NCBI GenBank assembly: GCA_015698045.1 | Contig: BLAL01000231.1 | Location: 59,197 to 123,196 of the forward strand | Source of the DNA: Rhizophagus clarus | Taxonomy: Eukaryota > Glomeromycota > Glomeromycetes > Glomerales > Glomeraceae | Direction of reading: 5' to 3' | Length of the DNA: 64,000 nucleotides | In this document: piece after piece, positions 12,600-26,300 of the stretch | How the letters are laid out: every line of letters starts with the position of its first letter | Numbering within the stretch: the first letter of the stretch is position 1 | The notes under the pieces: model-generated | What the model was told of the DNA's origin: nothing | Databases searched by the model: none | The model's input: only the letters and a program-made list of their open reading frames with translations | Program-made: the position numbers and the translations under genes

Positions 12600-13620
12600 G
12601 TTTCTATAGTTGGTTTTACCTTTTGTCTAGACGGTCAAGTCTTTGGACGCGCAGAATTTTGATAGAATCTGAAATATTTTTTTTTTGAATTGCGAAATGC
12701 TTTATTAACGTTTTGATTTTACCCTTTTTTAAGTGGCCGGATCTTTCAGTCCGGTTCGATCTCAATCTGACTCTGGCTTCGTTACCGAAATCCTGAAGGT
12801 AGGCTTTCGAAACGCGTTAATAACATGTCCTGCTAGATAATATTTTTTTAAAAAAGAAAATTCGAAAAAAATAATAACTTTTTTCTTTTTTTTTGTAGAG
12901 ACTGGTTACAATGCTTGGTTGTATCGTATGGTAAGTTTCGAATGTTTTGTTTCAAAAATTATTTTTTTTTTTAATTTTTCGTTGGAAACTTTATTAACTT
13001 AGAATTCAGGTATGTTTCAGGTAACATGATAAAATGATAATTATTCTAAAAAGAGTAACGTGATATTAACTGTTAGCATTTTTTTTAAAAATTTTTGTAG
13101 GTTTCAGTGTTTTTAGGTTACCAATGAGGTAAATATTACCTTCTAAATATATTTTTTTTAATTATTATTTAATAAGATGCGTTTACTGTATTAAAGTTTT
13201 ATAATCATTAGGTAGCGGTGGATCCCAAGAACATAATAAATGAAGTTTCGAAGGTAATGAATCAAAATTTAGATTAATATTGTGATTTATTTTAATCAAA
13301 GAAATGGTTTACTTATCTTGCTTCGGAATAGCAGTATGGTCACGTGGCATGTGAAGTTTGCTTTTAAGGAACAAATTTTAACTGGTTTCATTTGTAGCGG
13401 ATTGCTAAACAGATTGTAAGTTTCAAATAATCTTTAAAACTTTATGTTTTCTCTAATTAAGAAATGGTTCACTAACCGGTGATAAATACAAAGGTTCTTG
13501 CCGATTTTGAAAATTTCCTTTTAAGATTCTTTTAACATTTAAAAATATTTTAATAGAATTATTATTAAAGAAAATTATGGTTTTAGGATATACTAAACGA
13601 AACTGGAAAATAACTATGCA
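12600..13620 (+). other. Micro-exon-like locus (possible small spliced gene)
   Basis: A succession of short segments bounded by good splice signals. Acceptors include TTTTTTTGTAG at ~12898, TTAACTTAG at ~13011 and TTTTTGTAG at ~13101. Donors include GTAGGC at ~12799, GTAAGT at ~12931, GTATGT at ~13019, GTAAAT at ~13131 and GTAAGT at ~13418. One splice path would encode ETGYNAWLYRM followed by NSGFSVFRLP, but neither start nor product is certain. The TAG-ACGGTCAAGTCTTTGGACG segment at ~12630 resembles TAG-ACGGCCATTC units at 50.7-50.9 kb, so this may be a diverged relative of that array. The function is unknown. Confidence 0.35.
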
Positions 13621-13748
13621 AGTGACCATGCGAAAAAAATCACATTATGTGATATCGGATATAATATAACTATTGTTTCTTTTCTTATCTGTTATCATTA
13701 TATAAACAGTATTGTACGCGATCGTTTCAATCAAAAGTAATACTTTGG

Positions 13749-14397
13749 CCCTATAAAAAATAAGTGTCCGGATAATGTCCAGAAAATGTCCGGAAAAAAT
13801 TCTAAAATATTGTCCGGAAATTCTGGACACTGTGTGTCCGGAAACTGTTCCGAAAACACTGCATTTTCGGGATATTAGGAATTTGTCCTGAAATTGTCCG
13901 GAAATGTATTTTCGTAAAATTTTGCCACAAAAGATGATCAATGGATAGATGATCATCATTATTCCTTAACCAAAAATTTTTATATCATAGATATATAGTA
14001 TTTTTGCCTGCTCTGCAATTTTAATTAGTACGACAGAAAAGGTTTTGAATGTCAGTTTTGTGCTTTTTGCATTTTTTTACAAAATTAATTTATCCTTTTT
14101 TGGAAATAGTATCCAGAATTTGTCCTGAACTTTTTCATGTCCGGAATTTGTCTATCTGGTTTTTTTTACTATGTCCAGAATTTGTCCAGGTTGAACTGTC
14201 CAGAATTTGTCCAAAATTTTATACTGAACAAATACTGGACGAATTCAGGACAAAGTTAGGACATATCAAAATTTTAAGTATCAGAAGTGTGTCAGACATG
14301 TACCAAAAAAGTGGACATTTTCCGGACACACCAGATTTATTCCGGACATTTTCCAGACATTTTTGATAACATTTCCGGACATTTATTTTTTATAGGG
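13749..14397. mobile_element. Non-autonomous TIR element with TGTCCGGA subterminal repeats
   Basis: The ends CCCTATAAAAAATAAGTGTC and its near-perfect reverse complement (up to TTTTTTATAGGG) are flanked by TGG at 13746-13748 and 14398-14400, a possible 3-bp target duplication. Both sides carry many TGTCCGGA/TGTCCAGA-type copies. A 3-bp duplication with clustered subterminal repeats is the style of CACTA (En/Spm) elements, so this 649-bp element may be a deletion derivative. The frames inside (13645-13959, 14049-14366) are only the repeats translated. Confidence 0.65.
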
Positions 14398-14400
14398 TGG

Positions 14401-15225
14401 GTATAAGATTATAGTATATTACCACGCCAATACTTTCAATTCCTATGCAGATTTTATAATAATCATTTTAAAAATATGTCTAGTCAACGATTTCACTTAA
14501 ACTTATATGCAACCACCTAACATACATAACAAATGTTACACTGAATCTAAAACTTCCTCGCACCATCTTCCAATGATCACTATCTATACAAGCACATGTT
14601 GCCCATGTGATCGGCACAAAATTTACTTTTGATGAGAATTATCTTGGTTAACAGTAAAATTTTTAACTGAAATAATGTTAACAAAGTTTAATTAAATTGT
14701 TATCATGTGCATAAAATCCATAGCAAGGTCCGCTATTTTTTTTGGACAATAAATGATTTCTTTTACACACTATATAATAAAATAATAAAGAACTAAACCT
14801 TCAGATTGTCAAGTGAAGTTCTTTCATAATTTAGTAATGTGTAACAAAATAAGATAAAACCAATTTAGATTATTTCTGCAGTGCATGCCACTATAAATAC
14901 TAATTGAAGTTTATTTTGTTTTTTTTTCTCAGAATAATGTACAAATAGATCTTTAAAAACTGCACAAACTTTCCCCATTTTATTGTGAATTTAAATTTTC
15001 TATATTCTTAGTCAGTACTGCATAATTTTGTATGCCTGTATTTCTTTGAAATTATATATAAACAAATAAATAGATAGAGTTAAATAGAAAATTGGTATGA
15101 ACTATTTACTGATAATTTGAATTTTTTAGCCTATAATAATTTTTTAATACATTTATTTTGGTTTAACAAATGATTTAATAAGTAACTTTTTTTAATAAAT
15201 AAGAAATAAAACAAACCAATGTAAC
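14401..15225. other. AT-rich intergenic, 3' side of the RING/TPR gene
   Basis: No gene, tRNA or repeat recognised. Confidence 0.4.
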
Positions 15226-18200
15226 TTATAGGTTACTAATAATGTCATTTAATTCAAGCAAATTTTCAGTTTCCATTCTTGAAAAATACTTGTCTGCAAA
15301 AGCTTCTGGAACATTATTATTTGGTTGTAATGGCAATAAATGATTCAATTTAGGAAGATGAATCCATTTTTTATGATTATTTTCTTCAGCAGTAGTTCTA
15401 ATAAATCGAACATAATCTACTTGCTATAGTAATAAAAAAAATTATTACAATACTATAATCAATAGATACATATATTTTAAAAGCATATGCATAAAATAGT
15501 ATACCATGTCAATAGAATTCTCTTTTGTTTCAATTGAAAGTTTAATAAAATTTAATGCGTACAAGCGTATATGGTTGAATGATGTATATTCAATCCAACC
15601 TAATCCTTCAAGTTCCAATATATCCTCGTATTTTAATATACATTCCATTTTCTTAAATGTATAATTTAATTAATTAATGAGTATATGTGCAGTAAGTTAA
15701 AAAAAATATGGTCATTAATAAACCTACATGAAAATCTCCTCCAAGTTTAAATTTTATAAAGACATCTGGCGAGTTTATTTTTTTGACATCTATTTTCCAA
15801 ACTATATTATAGTACCTTTCGCTGATATGAGAATTCAAATCATAACAATCTATCCTGAATGAACATGAATGATTATCTTTAAAAGACAATACCAATCCTG
15901 ATGAACTTAAATTTTTAAAATATTACCGTTAACTCCATATTAAAGTACTTAAATGATAATAATATTATAAATATATTTACCTATTTGAATCATCTTCTTG
16001 GAATTGATAATTCTTATTCAAATTATAAAGATTTGAAATAAAATAAACTTTGTATTCTGTAAATAAGTAATCATTAAATTAGAATATTTAGTTAATTTAA
16101 AGAATAAATTTAAGTGTACTTACTTTTAAACATATAAACATTAAAATTATTAGTAGTATCAAGATAATTACGTATTGCTTCATATTTGTAAGATTTACAC
16201 AAGTAAGACCAAAACTCTGAATATTTTTTTAATGGATAAACAAATGAGAAATCATCATTTAATTCGAATAATCTACTTAAATTTAATTCTGCATCTTCAT
16301 ATTTTTTTAATTCAATATTCGTTATACATTTAATATGTTGATCAATATAATTTGTAATTTGGGGATTATATCCAGGATTTAATAAAATAGATTTTTCAAA
16401 AGCTAACAGAGAATTCTTAATATCACCCATTCTGTAATATGTAATTAATCCTTTATAAAAATATGCTAAATTATTTGAAATATCCAACTTTATCACTTTA
16501 TTAAGATCTAATAAAGCTTTATCATATTCTTGAAGAATGAAATATACAGTAGCCCTCTTATTTAAATTATGGATATTTTCTGGATCCATATCATTTGCTT
16601 TTGTAAAATATTTTATGGCATCTTCATATTTTTCCATATTACTTAAAATTTCTCCATAATAACATAAAATTAATGAATCTTTTTTATTAATACTAAGCAA
16701 TTTATCCAACATCTTTAAAGTATCCGCGTATCTTTTTTTATTTTCATAAATATTAGCACAATACTTAAGACATAAATAATTATTTGGATCATTTTGTAAT
16801 ACAATTTCAATACTTTTTAAAGCATATTCAGGAATAACAAGATACTGTTTATAATAGATCATTCCAAATATAGCGTATAAACTCTTTATTTTAGCCTTAT
16901 AACGTATTGAAGATTGTAAATCATTCATTGCATCACCATAATTGCCTTGTCTAAAATGGATTTCACCACGAATACACCAAGCAATTGGTTTTTTTTCTTT
17001 CAATTGAATAGCTTCATTTAAATATAAATGTGCTTGCTCATAATTATTAAGACATCTATAAGTATAAGCTAAAATACATCTTATAGAATAACTTTCTGGA
17101 AAATTTTTAAGAAATTCTTTACACCAGTTTTCAGCATTATTATAATTTTTTTCTTTCAATTCTTTCACAGCATTTCGATATTTCGGATGTTGTTTCTTTA
17201 AATTTCCAATTTGAAATATTGACTGTAATGATATATTTGAATTTAATTTAACTGCCTTTAAAATATTCTTTTTCTTAATTAATAAAAGATCAACTTCTGA
17301 ATCAACTTCTGAATCATCTGAATCACTATCATACTGTTTATTTGTTGAATTTTCTATTTCAATTGAAGGAAAAATATGTCCAGCTTCAAAAAATTGTGGA
17401 TATAAGTATTTGTAAATAACACTTTGTGGTAAATATCTAATATCATTATCTTCAATTTTTTCTCTACATTCAGGACATTTTTTTTGTTTCAATTTTTTAA
17501 AGTTATCGAATGATAATATATGTTGGCATTTTAAAATGCATAATTGATCTGTTGGTTCTTGATCGATTGAACAAGTCATTTCATCTGCAATTATTTTTAA
17601 AATATCCGATTTAAATATTTGTTCACTTGTTGAATATATATTTTGATTCCATTTTCCCTTTTCTTTTCCTTTTCCTTTTCCCTTTTCCTTTCCCTTTACA
17701 ATATCATTATTATTTAATAGATTAAAATCATCAGAACACTTATTTTTAGCAAATGTTAACAAATTTTTAAATTTCTTTGAATAATCTGTAGTTGAATTAC
17801 TCTCGCTTAATTTTTGAATATATTGATCAAAGTCATGTTCAATTACTGAAAACATTTGATTATTAATCTTATATAGATGAAATAATATTTCGATTGCTTT
17901 AAATTGGATAAAACTGCTTGGAGCTCTATTAAGTGATTCAATTGCCAAATAATAACAAAGACCATGAGTGGATGTTCGAGTAGAATTTTGAATAAGGTTT
18001 TGTGCAAGATCTAATATTCCAAACCATAAAGTATGTGGTAAAGCAAGAGGCTCATTTCCGGCAAGATCATTTATGAAACTTCCAGTATTTCTCAAAACTT
18101 TAACAAGTTTAATTGATATTTCATCAAACTTAGATTGAGAGTCTAAAATAGATTTATCAGCAACATCAATCCATTCTTTCTCCAAATAATTCCAAAAATA

Positions 18201-19163
18201 TTCCATTAATACCATTTCTTGAAACTTTTTACTAATGCTTCCAGACCAGTTAAACAGATTATGTCGAATTATTAACATGATTCTCCAATCTACATAATAA
18301 GACGCTACTGGATACTTAAAACTTAATCCTTTACGTAATTGAGTAAGTACTGATAATAATGAACCAATATCTTTCGGGGTTACTCCAGTTGCTAATGATG
18401 GACCAAAGTTAAATGCAGCATTAAGTAATTCCCTAACTCTTCGTATAACTTCTTGAAACCAAGTTTCATCATCACGTAAACTATGTAACGTATCTCGTAA
18501 ATGAATTAATAAGAAGTCAATATTATAATTTCGTTTATTAATAATATTCTCGTTATCATTATTATCCTGTAATTGATAGAATTGATTGAAACCAGATTTA
18601 TAATTATTATAAATCCCTTTTTGCATTACTAGTGTTGTTTTTTTATGAATCTCTGCAAACTTTGCTAGTGAATTATAAACTTTATCTCGAAGTTCTTTGC
18701 TCAAGCACATTGGCGTGACACAAATTTTTTCCAAAACTGCAACCCAGATACGTAAATGTAACTCCAATCTAGCCACACTTAATTTATCATAATAATCAAA
18801 AGGTGTTGGATCCGCCAAAGTAACTAAAGAATCACGAAGAATTCCTGGTGAAAATTGATTAAGAGGGTTTTCAAAAAGTAATTTAAGAGCAAACAAATTA
18901 TTTATTTGTTTCAGATCTTTATTAATAAGTTCCCCCGCTTTTTCATCATGCGTATTAAAACCATTTTCTTCTAATTCAAGAAGGATAGGGTTGTTGGACG
19001 AATTTTCAAGCATTGGCATTCTGTGTGTAATAGTATCATCTAAATTATTAGATGAAGAACTTCTGCTCTATGTATATATTGCTATAATATTAAAGACTTT
19101 AATTTATCAAAATTTTTAAAATTTTATAGAAATTTTATTCACCTGGTTTGAATTTAATTCCAT
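15226..19163 (-). CDS. RING-type zinc finger and TPR-repeat protein
   Basis: Six exons: 19163-19143, 19067-16124, 16056-15981, 15905-15728, 15651-15505 and 15423-15226. All phases are consistent, giving about 1187 aa. A 21-nt first exon (MELNSNQ) supplies a start upstream of the internal Met at 19019. Residues ~30-480 are alpha-helical with no recognised domain. A RING-like motif (MTCSIDQEP...LCILKCQHI...KKCPECREK) lies at ~505-545. An acidic Asp/Ser stretch follows, then about eight or nine TPRs (~635-960, e.g. NYEQAHLYLNEAIQL). The C-terminal ~190 residues are recognisable only through splicing and show a beta-rich pattern. RING proteins commonly act as ubiquitin ligases and TPRs bind partners, so an E3-like adaptor is the reasonable inference. 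The family appears expanded in glomeromycete fungi. Confidence 0.8.
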
Positions 19164-20356
19164 TTTTCATCTACTGTAAACTGTTAAGGTCCAAAGATAA
19201 AGTTCAAAAGCGAAAAAATTAGGAAAACTGTATTTATACAAGTTTTGTGTGCATTAGTTGTGTAACATGTAACTTAGTTGAATGATTTTTAGTGATATAC
19301 TTCTTTGTTTTGTGTGACGATCTCATTGAAAAAATCGACGATTTGTGCAGGTCACGTGGATGTTGAATGGAACAAAGCTAGTGTTTTTTTTAACAGAGCG
19401 TGACCAGAGTGTAACGAAGGACAAAATTTTATGATTGTTAGATTTCATTCAAATTAACTTAATTTGGTTAATAATAAAATCTGAAGCTATTATTCTCGGC
19501 TTTCCGCTGATCGCTTGTTCAAATATTTCTTAAAACTTTAAATGAAAAGCTGATAATAACAACATAAAATAGAGTTCATATACATAAAATAAGGTTTTGA
19601 AAACAAGTTCTTGAAGTATAGGCAAAGACCACAAAAATACGATGATTTACTGTATGTTACTTCGATGTTTCGAATATTTTTTTTTTTCTATTAAGTTATT
19701 ATTCGTCATTTGATGAAATTATAATGAGTCAAAATAGTGTAATTGTATGTATTATATTTCATTCATAGTAGTGTCTTTGGATAACTGGAACTTGTTAACC
19801 GGTTCAAATTTTTTTTCTTAATTCAAATAACGATATCGCAATACATATCAATCAAACATGTTGAAATATTTTTTTTTGTTTAAGCTCTACTAAAATTTCA
19901 CCACCTTAAAATAGAAGTGACATAAAAAGCCTAGTTTTTACTGCCTATCTTACCATTCTGATGTTTCAATTGGTTGTATTACATCAGGACTTGTAGATGA
20001 AGTTTAATGGTGATATGACTGTTTCAAAAATAAGCTTGGGATCTGATTAAATCTTGGATATATTGTAGCTGTTTACTCATACTACAATCAACCTTATAAA
20101 TTAAAATTTCTTTGTTTTACAGTACTAAAGACATTAATTTACTAATTTTTAATCCTCACTTTTGGTTATTTATTAAATATTTAAATTATTTTATTGCATA
20201 ATATTATTATACTTTAATGAAAAAAAAAATTGAAACAAAAGTAACAGTAAAATAAATAGCAAATAATTTATTTTATTTACTTACATAAAATAAAAGATCA
20301 AAAATGGAATAAAAAAATCTATTGTAAAAACTGGCTATCGCATAAAAAAAATTCAA
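19164..20356. other. Intergenic, 5' region of the RING/TPR gene
   Basis: AT-rich, between the stop of the ZNFX1-like gene and the start of the RING/TPR gene. It presumably holds the promoter of the latter. No conserved element recognised. Confidence 0.4.
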
Positions 20357-23300
20357 CTAACTGATGACCTTTTCCGTGCAATCAGGACATCTATTCATTT
20401 GTATGCCTCCGTCACATTCTTTAATTATATACTAAAAAAACAAATGTTAATTATACAAATCCTACTTACTATATATGTAAACATATGTACAGTACTGTAA
20501 TCATAAATACTTACTGGGTGACCGTTTGGGCACTCATATAAATGTCCTAAATAATAAAAAAATTTGTATAATAAAAATAAATTTATTATTAAGATAATAT
20601 ACTTTTAATGAGAAAATTAATTCTGATATGTACCCGAATTTTTAAATTCAGTTTTTATAGCTTGATGGATTTCTAATCTTTCTTCAATATTTAAAGCGTT
20701 AATTAAATTCACATCACAATTTTCAACTTCATTACAATCTTCTAATAAATTTGCTAGTCTCGCGTGAATATTATTCTTAAATTCCTCTTCTGAATTTTTA
20801 TATCTCTGACTTTCGATTATATTCGCAATACATTTTTTAATGTCTTTAACTTTTTCAATAATATTTTCTTGAAAATCAGTATTTCCGTTAGGCGAGAATC
20901 TTAACTGATATGTAAGTAATTTAAGATCAAATTCTAATATTTCAACATTAGCCAGAAGTAGATGTCTACCATAATGAGTAGATTCTGCTATTTCTCTTAT
21001 TGCGTTTAAATGATTACGAATAGAAATTTGTAATCTTTCAATAAATTTCTTCCAAACTACTTCAATGCTTAAGGTATTTTCAATAATCACAACAGGACTA
21101 GATGTTGATTTTTTTGATAATTCTTGAATTATGAATAAAACTTCATTATATAAAATTTTTTGTATATTCACAATAACGAAAAATGCATCTAAATAAATTC
21201 TTTGATCAACTAGGGGTACTGGAATTCCTATTCGTGAAGGTATTTCTTGAAAAGTTTCAGAAGAGGCGGAACTCGAATTCAAAACTGGTGGAAATGAATC
21301 CGAAGAGTAGTTATCCGAAATTTGCAAATTTAATAAATTTTCGGCATAATGAGAATTAGAATCTTCATTTTCTAATTTAGCTTGATATCTAGAAAATAAT
21401 TTTTTTTAATTAAATAAGATGAAAAATGAAAAAGAACTTTTCAAGATTTTATTTTTGTTCTTGTACTTACAAACTTGAGACAGCCATATCAAAGGCTTTT
21501 TTATGTGGTGAAATTTTTGTATCTTTAGCAATTAAAAATAATCTCCGATAACAATTTAATAATTTTCTAACATGTGCGACCCAAGCTCTTTTGCTTATTT
21601 TATCAAACCCATGATATGTTTTAATATTTTCAAAATAATTATGAGGTACAATTGCGGACAAATTTTTGTATATGACTTTCTGTACATCAGGTACGACTCT
21701 AACTGGTCTTGATTCGATTTTGGGTAAAGCATCTTTGAATTTATTTCTATTATTAATTATTTCATCCTTAAGAGGAATAATTTGCGTGATTATTTCTTTT
21801 AATTGATTATCATATTTTAATAAAAATTTTTTGGTTTGCATATCTAATGTGTATTTATTGATAATTCTCCCATATCTTTTAACATTTTTAACTGGTGTAC
21901 TGCAAGTTGGACATGTCTTTGTATTATTCATTAGTAAAGTTGGAAATATTTTGACTGATGTCCATCCTTCTTCAATTGAACCTTCATAATAATCTTTTAT
22001 TTCCATAAGCATATCCATAGTTTTCATAGTATATACATGTCCACAAGTGAGAACAATCATTCTTTCTTCATTCCAATCTATTTCACTAAACACACTTTTG
22101 GAATTGATATCCGACACTTTTTAAAAAAGAAAATATTTTAAAATAATGAAAAAAATCAAAATTTAAAAAGTTATTTAATTAATTTCGTTACCTTGATTTT
22201 TAACTTTTTCAGAAGCACAATTAATACAAAAATCTTTTGAAGGACAGATTTCACCACAAACTCCAGCACAATTATGTCCACATTCTAGCACTTTATTACA
22301 TCTTTCATTACAAGGTAATCTATAACAAGGAAATCCACAACTTAATTCACAACTTCCTTGATGTTCACATTCCCATGAACATTTTTTTGCACATACAGCA
22401 CAAGGTTCTAGACAACGCTTATTACATGATGTATGCTCACATGTTACTCTACAATCATTCTCACATAGTGGACATTCTCTTCCTTCATGACAACGACTTC
22501 TACATTTGTGTCCACAAAATAATAATTTATCACATGCGGCTTGGCATTCTTCATGTTGTGTTCGTTCAATAAAGACAGTTAATACATTTGATGCATTTAT
22601 TTCTTCTGTTTTAGATCGTCTCTGACATTTAATACATTCACTTAAACACTCGTGACCACATTCCAATTGTTTTCTACATTTTTCTATACACTTGTTATTA
22701 GTATCAACAGGCTCAGAGCACTATATATAATATTTTGTTAATATGGAAATATATCACAGACAAATAATATCATAATTATCACATGTATAAATAATAAAGA
22801 TACTCACGTAAATATTTTTATAGTGTTCACAAGTCAGTAATTTCTTTGGAACTAAAGTTTTACATTTAATTGAATTTTTAGCTCGATCTTGCCAACATTT
22901 AGCATTTTGTAATATATGATCACAATCAGGTAATGTGATATCACCGATAGGAAATTCGCAATCTCCACAATTATCAAAACAACGTTTTTGACATTGATGA
23001 TTACATTCTGGATTTAATTTTAGACATTGTTCATTACATTTGACCCCAATGTGTTCAAGATTATCTGAATGACATCTTTGTTTGCATTTGTGTCCACAAG
23101 GAAGTGGCATGTCACAATTTTTATAGCATCCGCCATCTGGACTAACTTTTTCAAATTGATCAGGTTCAATAATAGTATTCTTATAATCTGGATGTCTATT
23201 GCATACAATTGGCATACCGAAACCAATTTGATTACGTTCACGTAAAATATTAATTACCGGAGCCCACATATCTTTAGATTTCATTGCCATTAAGTCAGAA

Positions 23301-26300
23301 TTACCAATGAGGTACATTCCTTTACGAGCTCGTGACAATAAAACATTACTTCTGTTAGTACTTTTGAGAAATCCAATAGAATCATGTCCACTTGGTAATT
23401 TAGAGAAATTACGAACTAATGAAACAATTATTATATTCGCTTCTTCACCTTGGAAATTATCGACCGTTCTTAAAGTAACTTGTTGATTTAATGATTTTTT
23501 TGATGCAACGCTTGTACTGTTATTATCATTTACATTACTATTTGTTCTACTTTGTTGTTCTTGCTCTTCCATTTCAGTAATATTCGACGCATCTCTTTCA
23601 TCAATAACAACAACAAATGATTTGGCCAAAGCGTCTCTAATTTTAATCATTTGCCCTAAATAAGGAGTAAGTACAGCTATATCATCGGGTTTAGTGTATC
23701 CATTCCTAACAAAATATTTTACCATCTCAACAACCATCTTAACTTCATATTTGTTCACATGAGATTTTATCGCATGTTCTCCACCAGAACTATCTTCTGG
23801 ATTTCTATGATCAACAAAATATACGTTATGTTGAGCTCCACGCACATCTTCGTATTGTGTTGTATTATCCCCATCAATTAATTCTGGATAAAGTGTATGT
23901 CTAATTAAATCAGAAACTTCTCTTCTCATACGTCTTTGAGTTAAAAGTTGAGCCTTCTCAATTTTGACTGATCTATCACCATAAACTAATCTTTCAAATA
24001 ACGATTTATCCAATTGATAATTCTTTCCTGTCGACGAATCTATACTAAGAGAATATGTTGCAATATGAGGTCGAAGTTGATTATGATCACCAATCAATAT
24101 CAAATGTTGAGTCGATGGGGTTAATGCACTAAGAATATGAGCCTCTAATACTTCTCCTGCTTCTTCACAAACAATAATTTTAGGACCAATTGATCTAATT
24201 AAATTTTGAAATTTGGCTGCACCATTTGTAGTCATACCGATAACATCACTATTTAATAATACTTGACGTCGTGCTTCATCATAAATATCATTTATTTCTT
24301 TGCATTTTGCTTCATATCTTTTTCGTAAATTTGATAATTTTCCAATAGATTGTTTATAAACTATCGTACGCCAATGATCATGAAGTTTTTTTCTTTCTGT
24401 TGCCGACATACTCCAAATTGAAAGATCATTTAATAATTCATTTAAAGGCCGATCTGTCTTTGATTCTTTGTAATTTTTAATCCAATTTATTGTATTATGA
24501 TCAATTTGTGATTCATTATTATTTGCACCGCTCTTTGGTGGTTTTAACAACAGTTTCTTTCTTCTATTAATTGTTGCAATGTCTATACCTTTTACCCATT
24601 GCTCAAATGAAGATTTTTTATTTTTCTTATTTTTTTTAGAAGTTTGGGATCCTGTTTCTCCGTTATTTAAAACCCAACTTGGTAAATCTTGTTCAGATAC
24701 GGTAGTGAACTTATTATAAAATTGTTTTTGATTTTTACTTAAATAATCACATACTTCACTCCACTTCATCCATTTTCTAACTAAAAAATGATTCATTCTC
24801 TCAGTATCATATTCTATCCATTCGATCTCTTCATATAATTTTGCTAATAAACGAGATTCTTTTTGAGTACGAGCTCGATTTTTGCAAACTTCATCTAAAC
24901 TATATTCTTTGATCTTTTCTGATTTTGATCGAGAACCTAATCTTACTATCTTCGTTATATTTTCATCAAGTAAATGCTAAAAAAAAAAAAAAATTAAAAG
25001 TAAACGTTAAAATTTCTTTTTTTTTTGAATTTTTCAATTAATTATAATAAATATAACGAAGAGTAGTTAAATTTACCTCCAAGAATTGATCAAGAGCATG
25101 ATTAGTAAAACAAATGGTTAAAATCGGACCAATTTTTGTTTTTCGATTTTCTTTGGCCAATAACACTTTCATTATTTGAACACCGACCACAGTTTTGCCT
25201 GTACCAGGTGGTCCTACAGAAAATAAAGTACGTTTGTTAAATCCGTTCACAATAATAAATATATAAATCAAAGAATACTACATGTCATACATACCCTCAA
25301 CTAACGCAATTTCACGGGTTAGAGACGATATCAACGCCTTGGCTATTAATTAAAATTAAAAAGTTGATTATCAACTCCTATAATACATATACTTTGTAAT
25401 AAAATAATTGATAAAAATTACCTTGAGTTTCGTCTAATCCATAAGGAGTTCCATTTGGTAATTTACCGATATCACTATATTTAACGATATCTTTTATGAC
25501 TTTATCGTGACTACTATCATCTGCAACATTTAAACGCAATTTATGTTTATTTTTACAAAGAATCGATAAATCAAATCGAAATCCTGGAGCTCTAGTATAC
25601 ATAGGATTTTCAACTTTAATATCAAAAGTATTACTCATTTCTTTCTTCATTTCTTCCTTCATTTTTCCTTTCACATCTACATCATCATCCATATCGATAT
25701 TCGAATCATTAAAACTAGGAGCCAAATATTTTTCAAAAGGTAAAGAAGATGGATTTGTTGTTTGAAGGGTTTTAAGAATATGATAATAAGATTCTAAATA
25801 AACACCAGTTGATTCTACCATAAATCTATTTTTTAAAGATATCTTTTTAGTTTTATCAAAATTTGAGATCTCGTTTAACGCGATAGGATAAATTGATGGA
25901 TCAATGAAATTAATATCAATTTCTGCACAATTTTCATCTCTTGATAAAGCCCTTTCATCTCTAAATATAACTATTCCAAAATAAAGTAAATATAAATCGG
26001 ATTTACTTATAGAAGAATTTTTTGAATCCCGTCCTTTAGAATCTGGATTTGGTAATATAATAGTAACTAAACTACCATTCAATAATCTTTTACTTTTTTC
26101 CCAATATTCTCTTCTACCTCTTACACCTCTCGCACTAATTTTTGGTGGAGTGAATAGTATAGTACACGCATAACCTTTTTTCCTGTCGCAAGTAATATTA
26201 GCAAATTGTATATTCGTATATACATTTAGATCACCATTTTCATTCGTACCATCATTATAAGAAAATCTACCGCCTCCATTTTGTACTTTCTTTAATTCTT

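Noticed and set aside
12740-12780. GGTTCGATCTC as a tRNA T-arm
   Set aside because: No acceptor stem, D-arm or anticodon arm can be formed around it.
15445-15895. Two short minus frames as separate genes
   Set aside because: They are exons 4 and 5 of the RING/TPR gene; phases join exactly.
22237-22572. 111-codon plus frame over the NFX1 fingers
   Set aside because: Shadow of the helicase exon; His/Ile-rich with no domain.
20617-22666. Three minus frames as separate zinc-finger genes
   Set aside because: They are exons 7-9 of the ZNFX1-like gene by splice phase and domain order.
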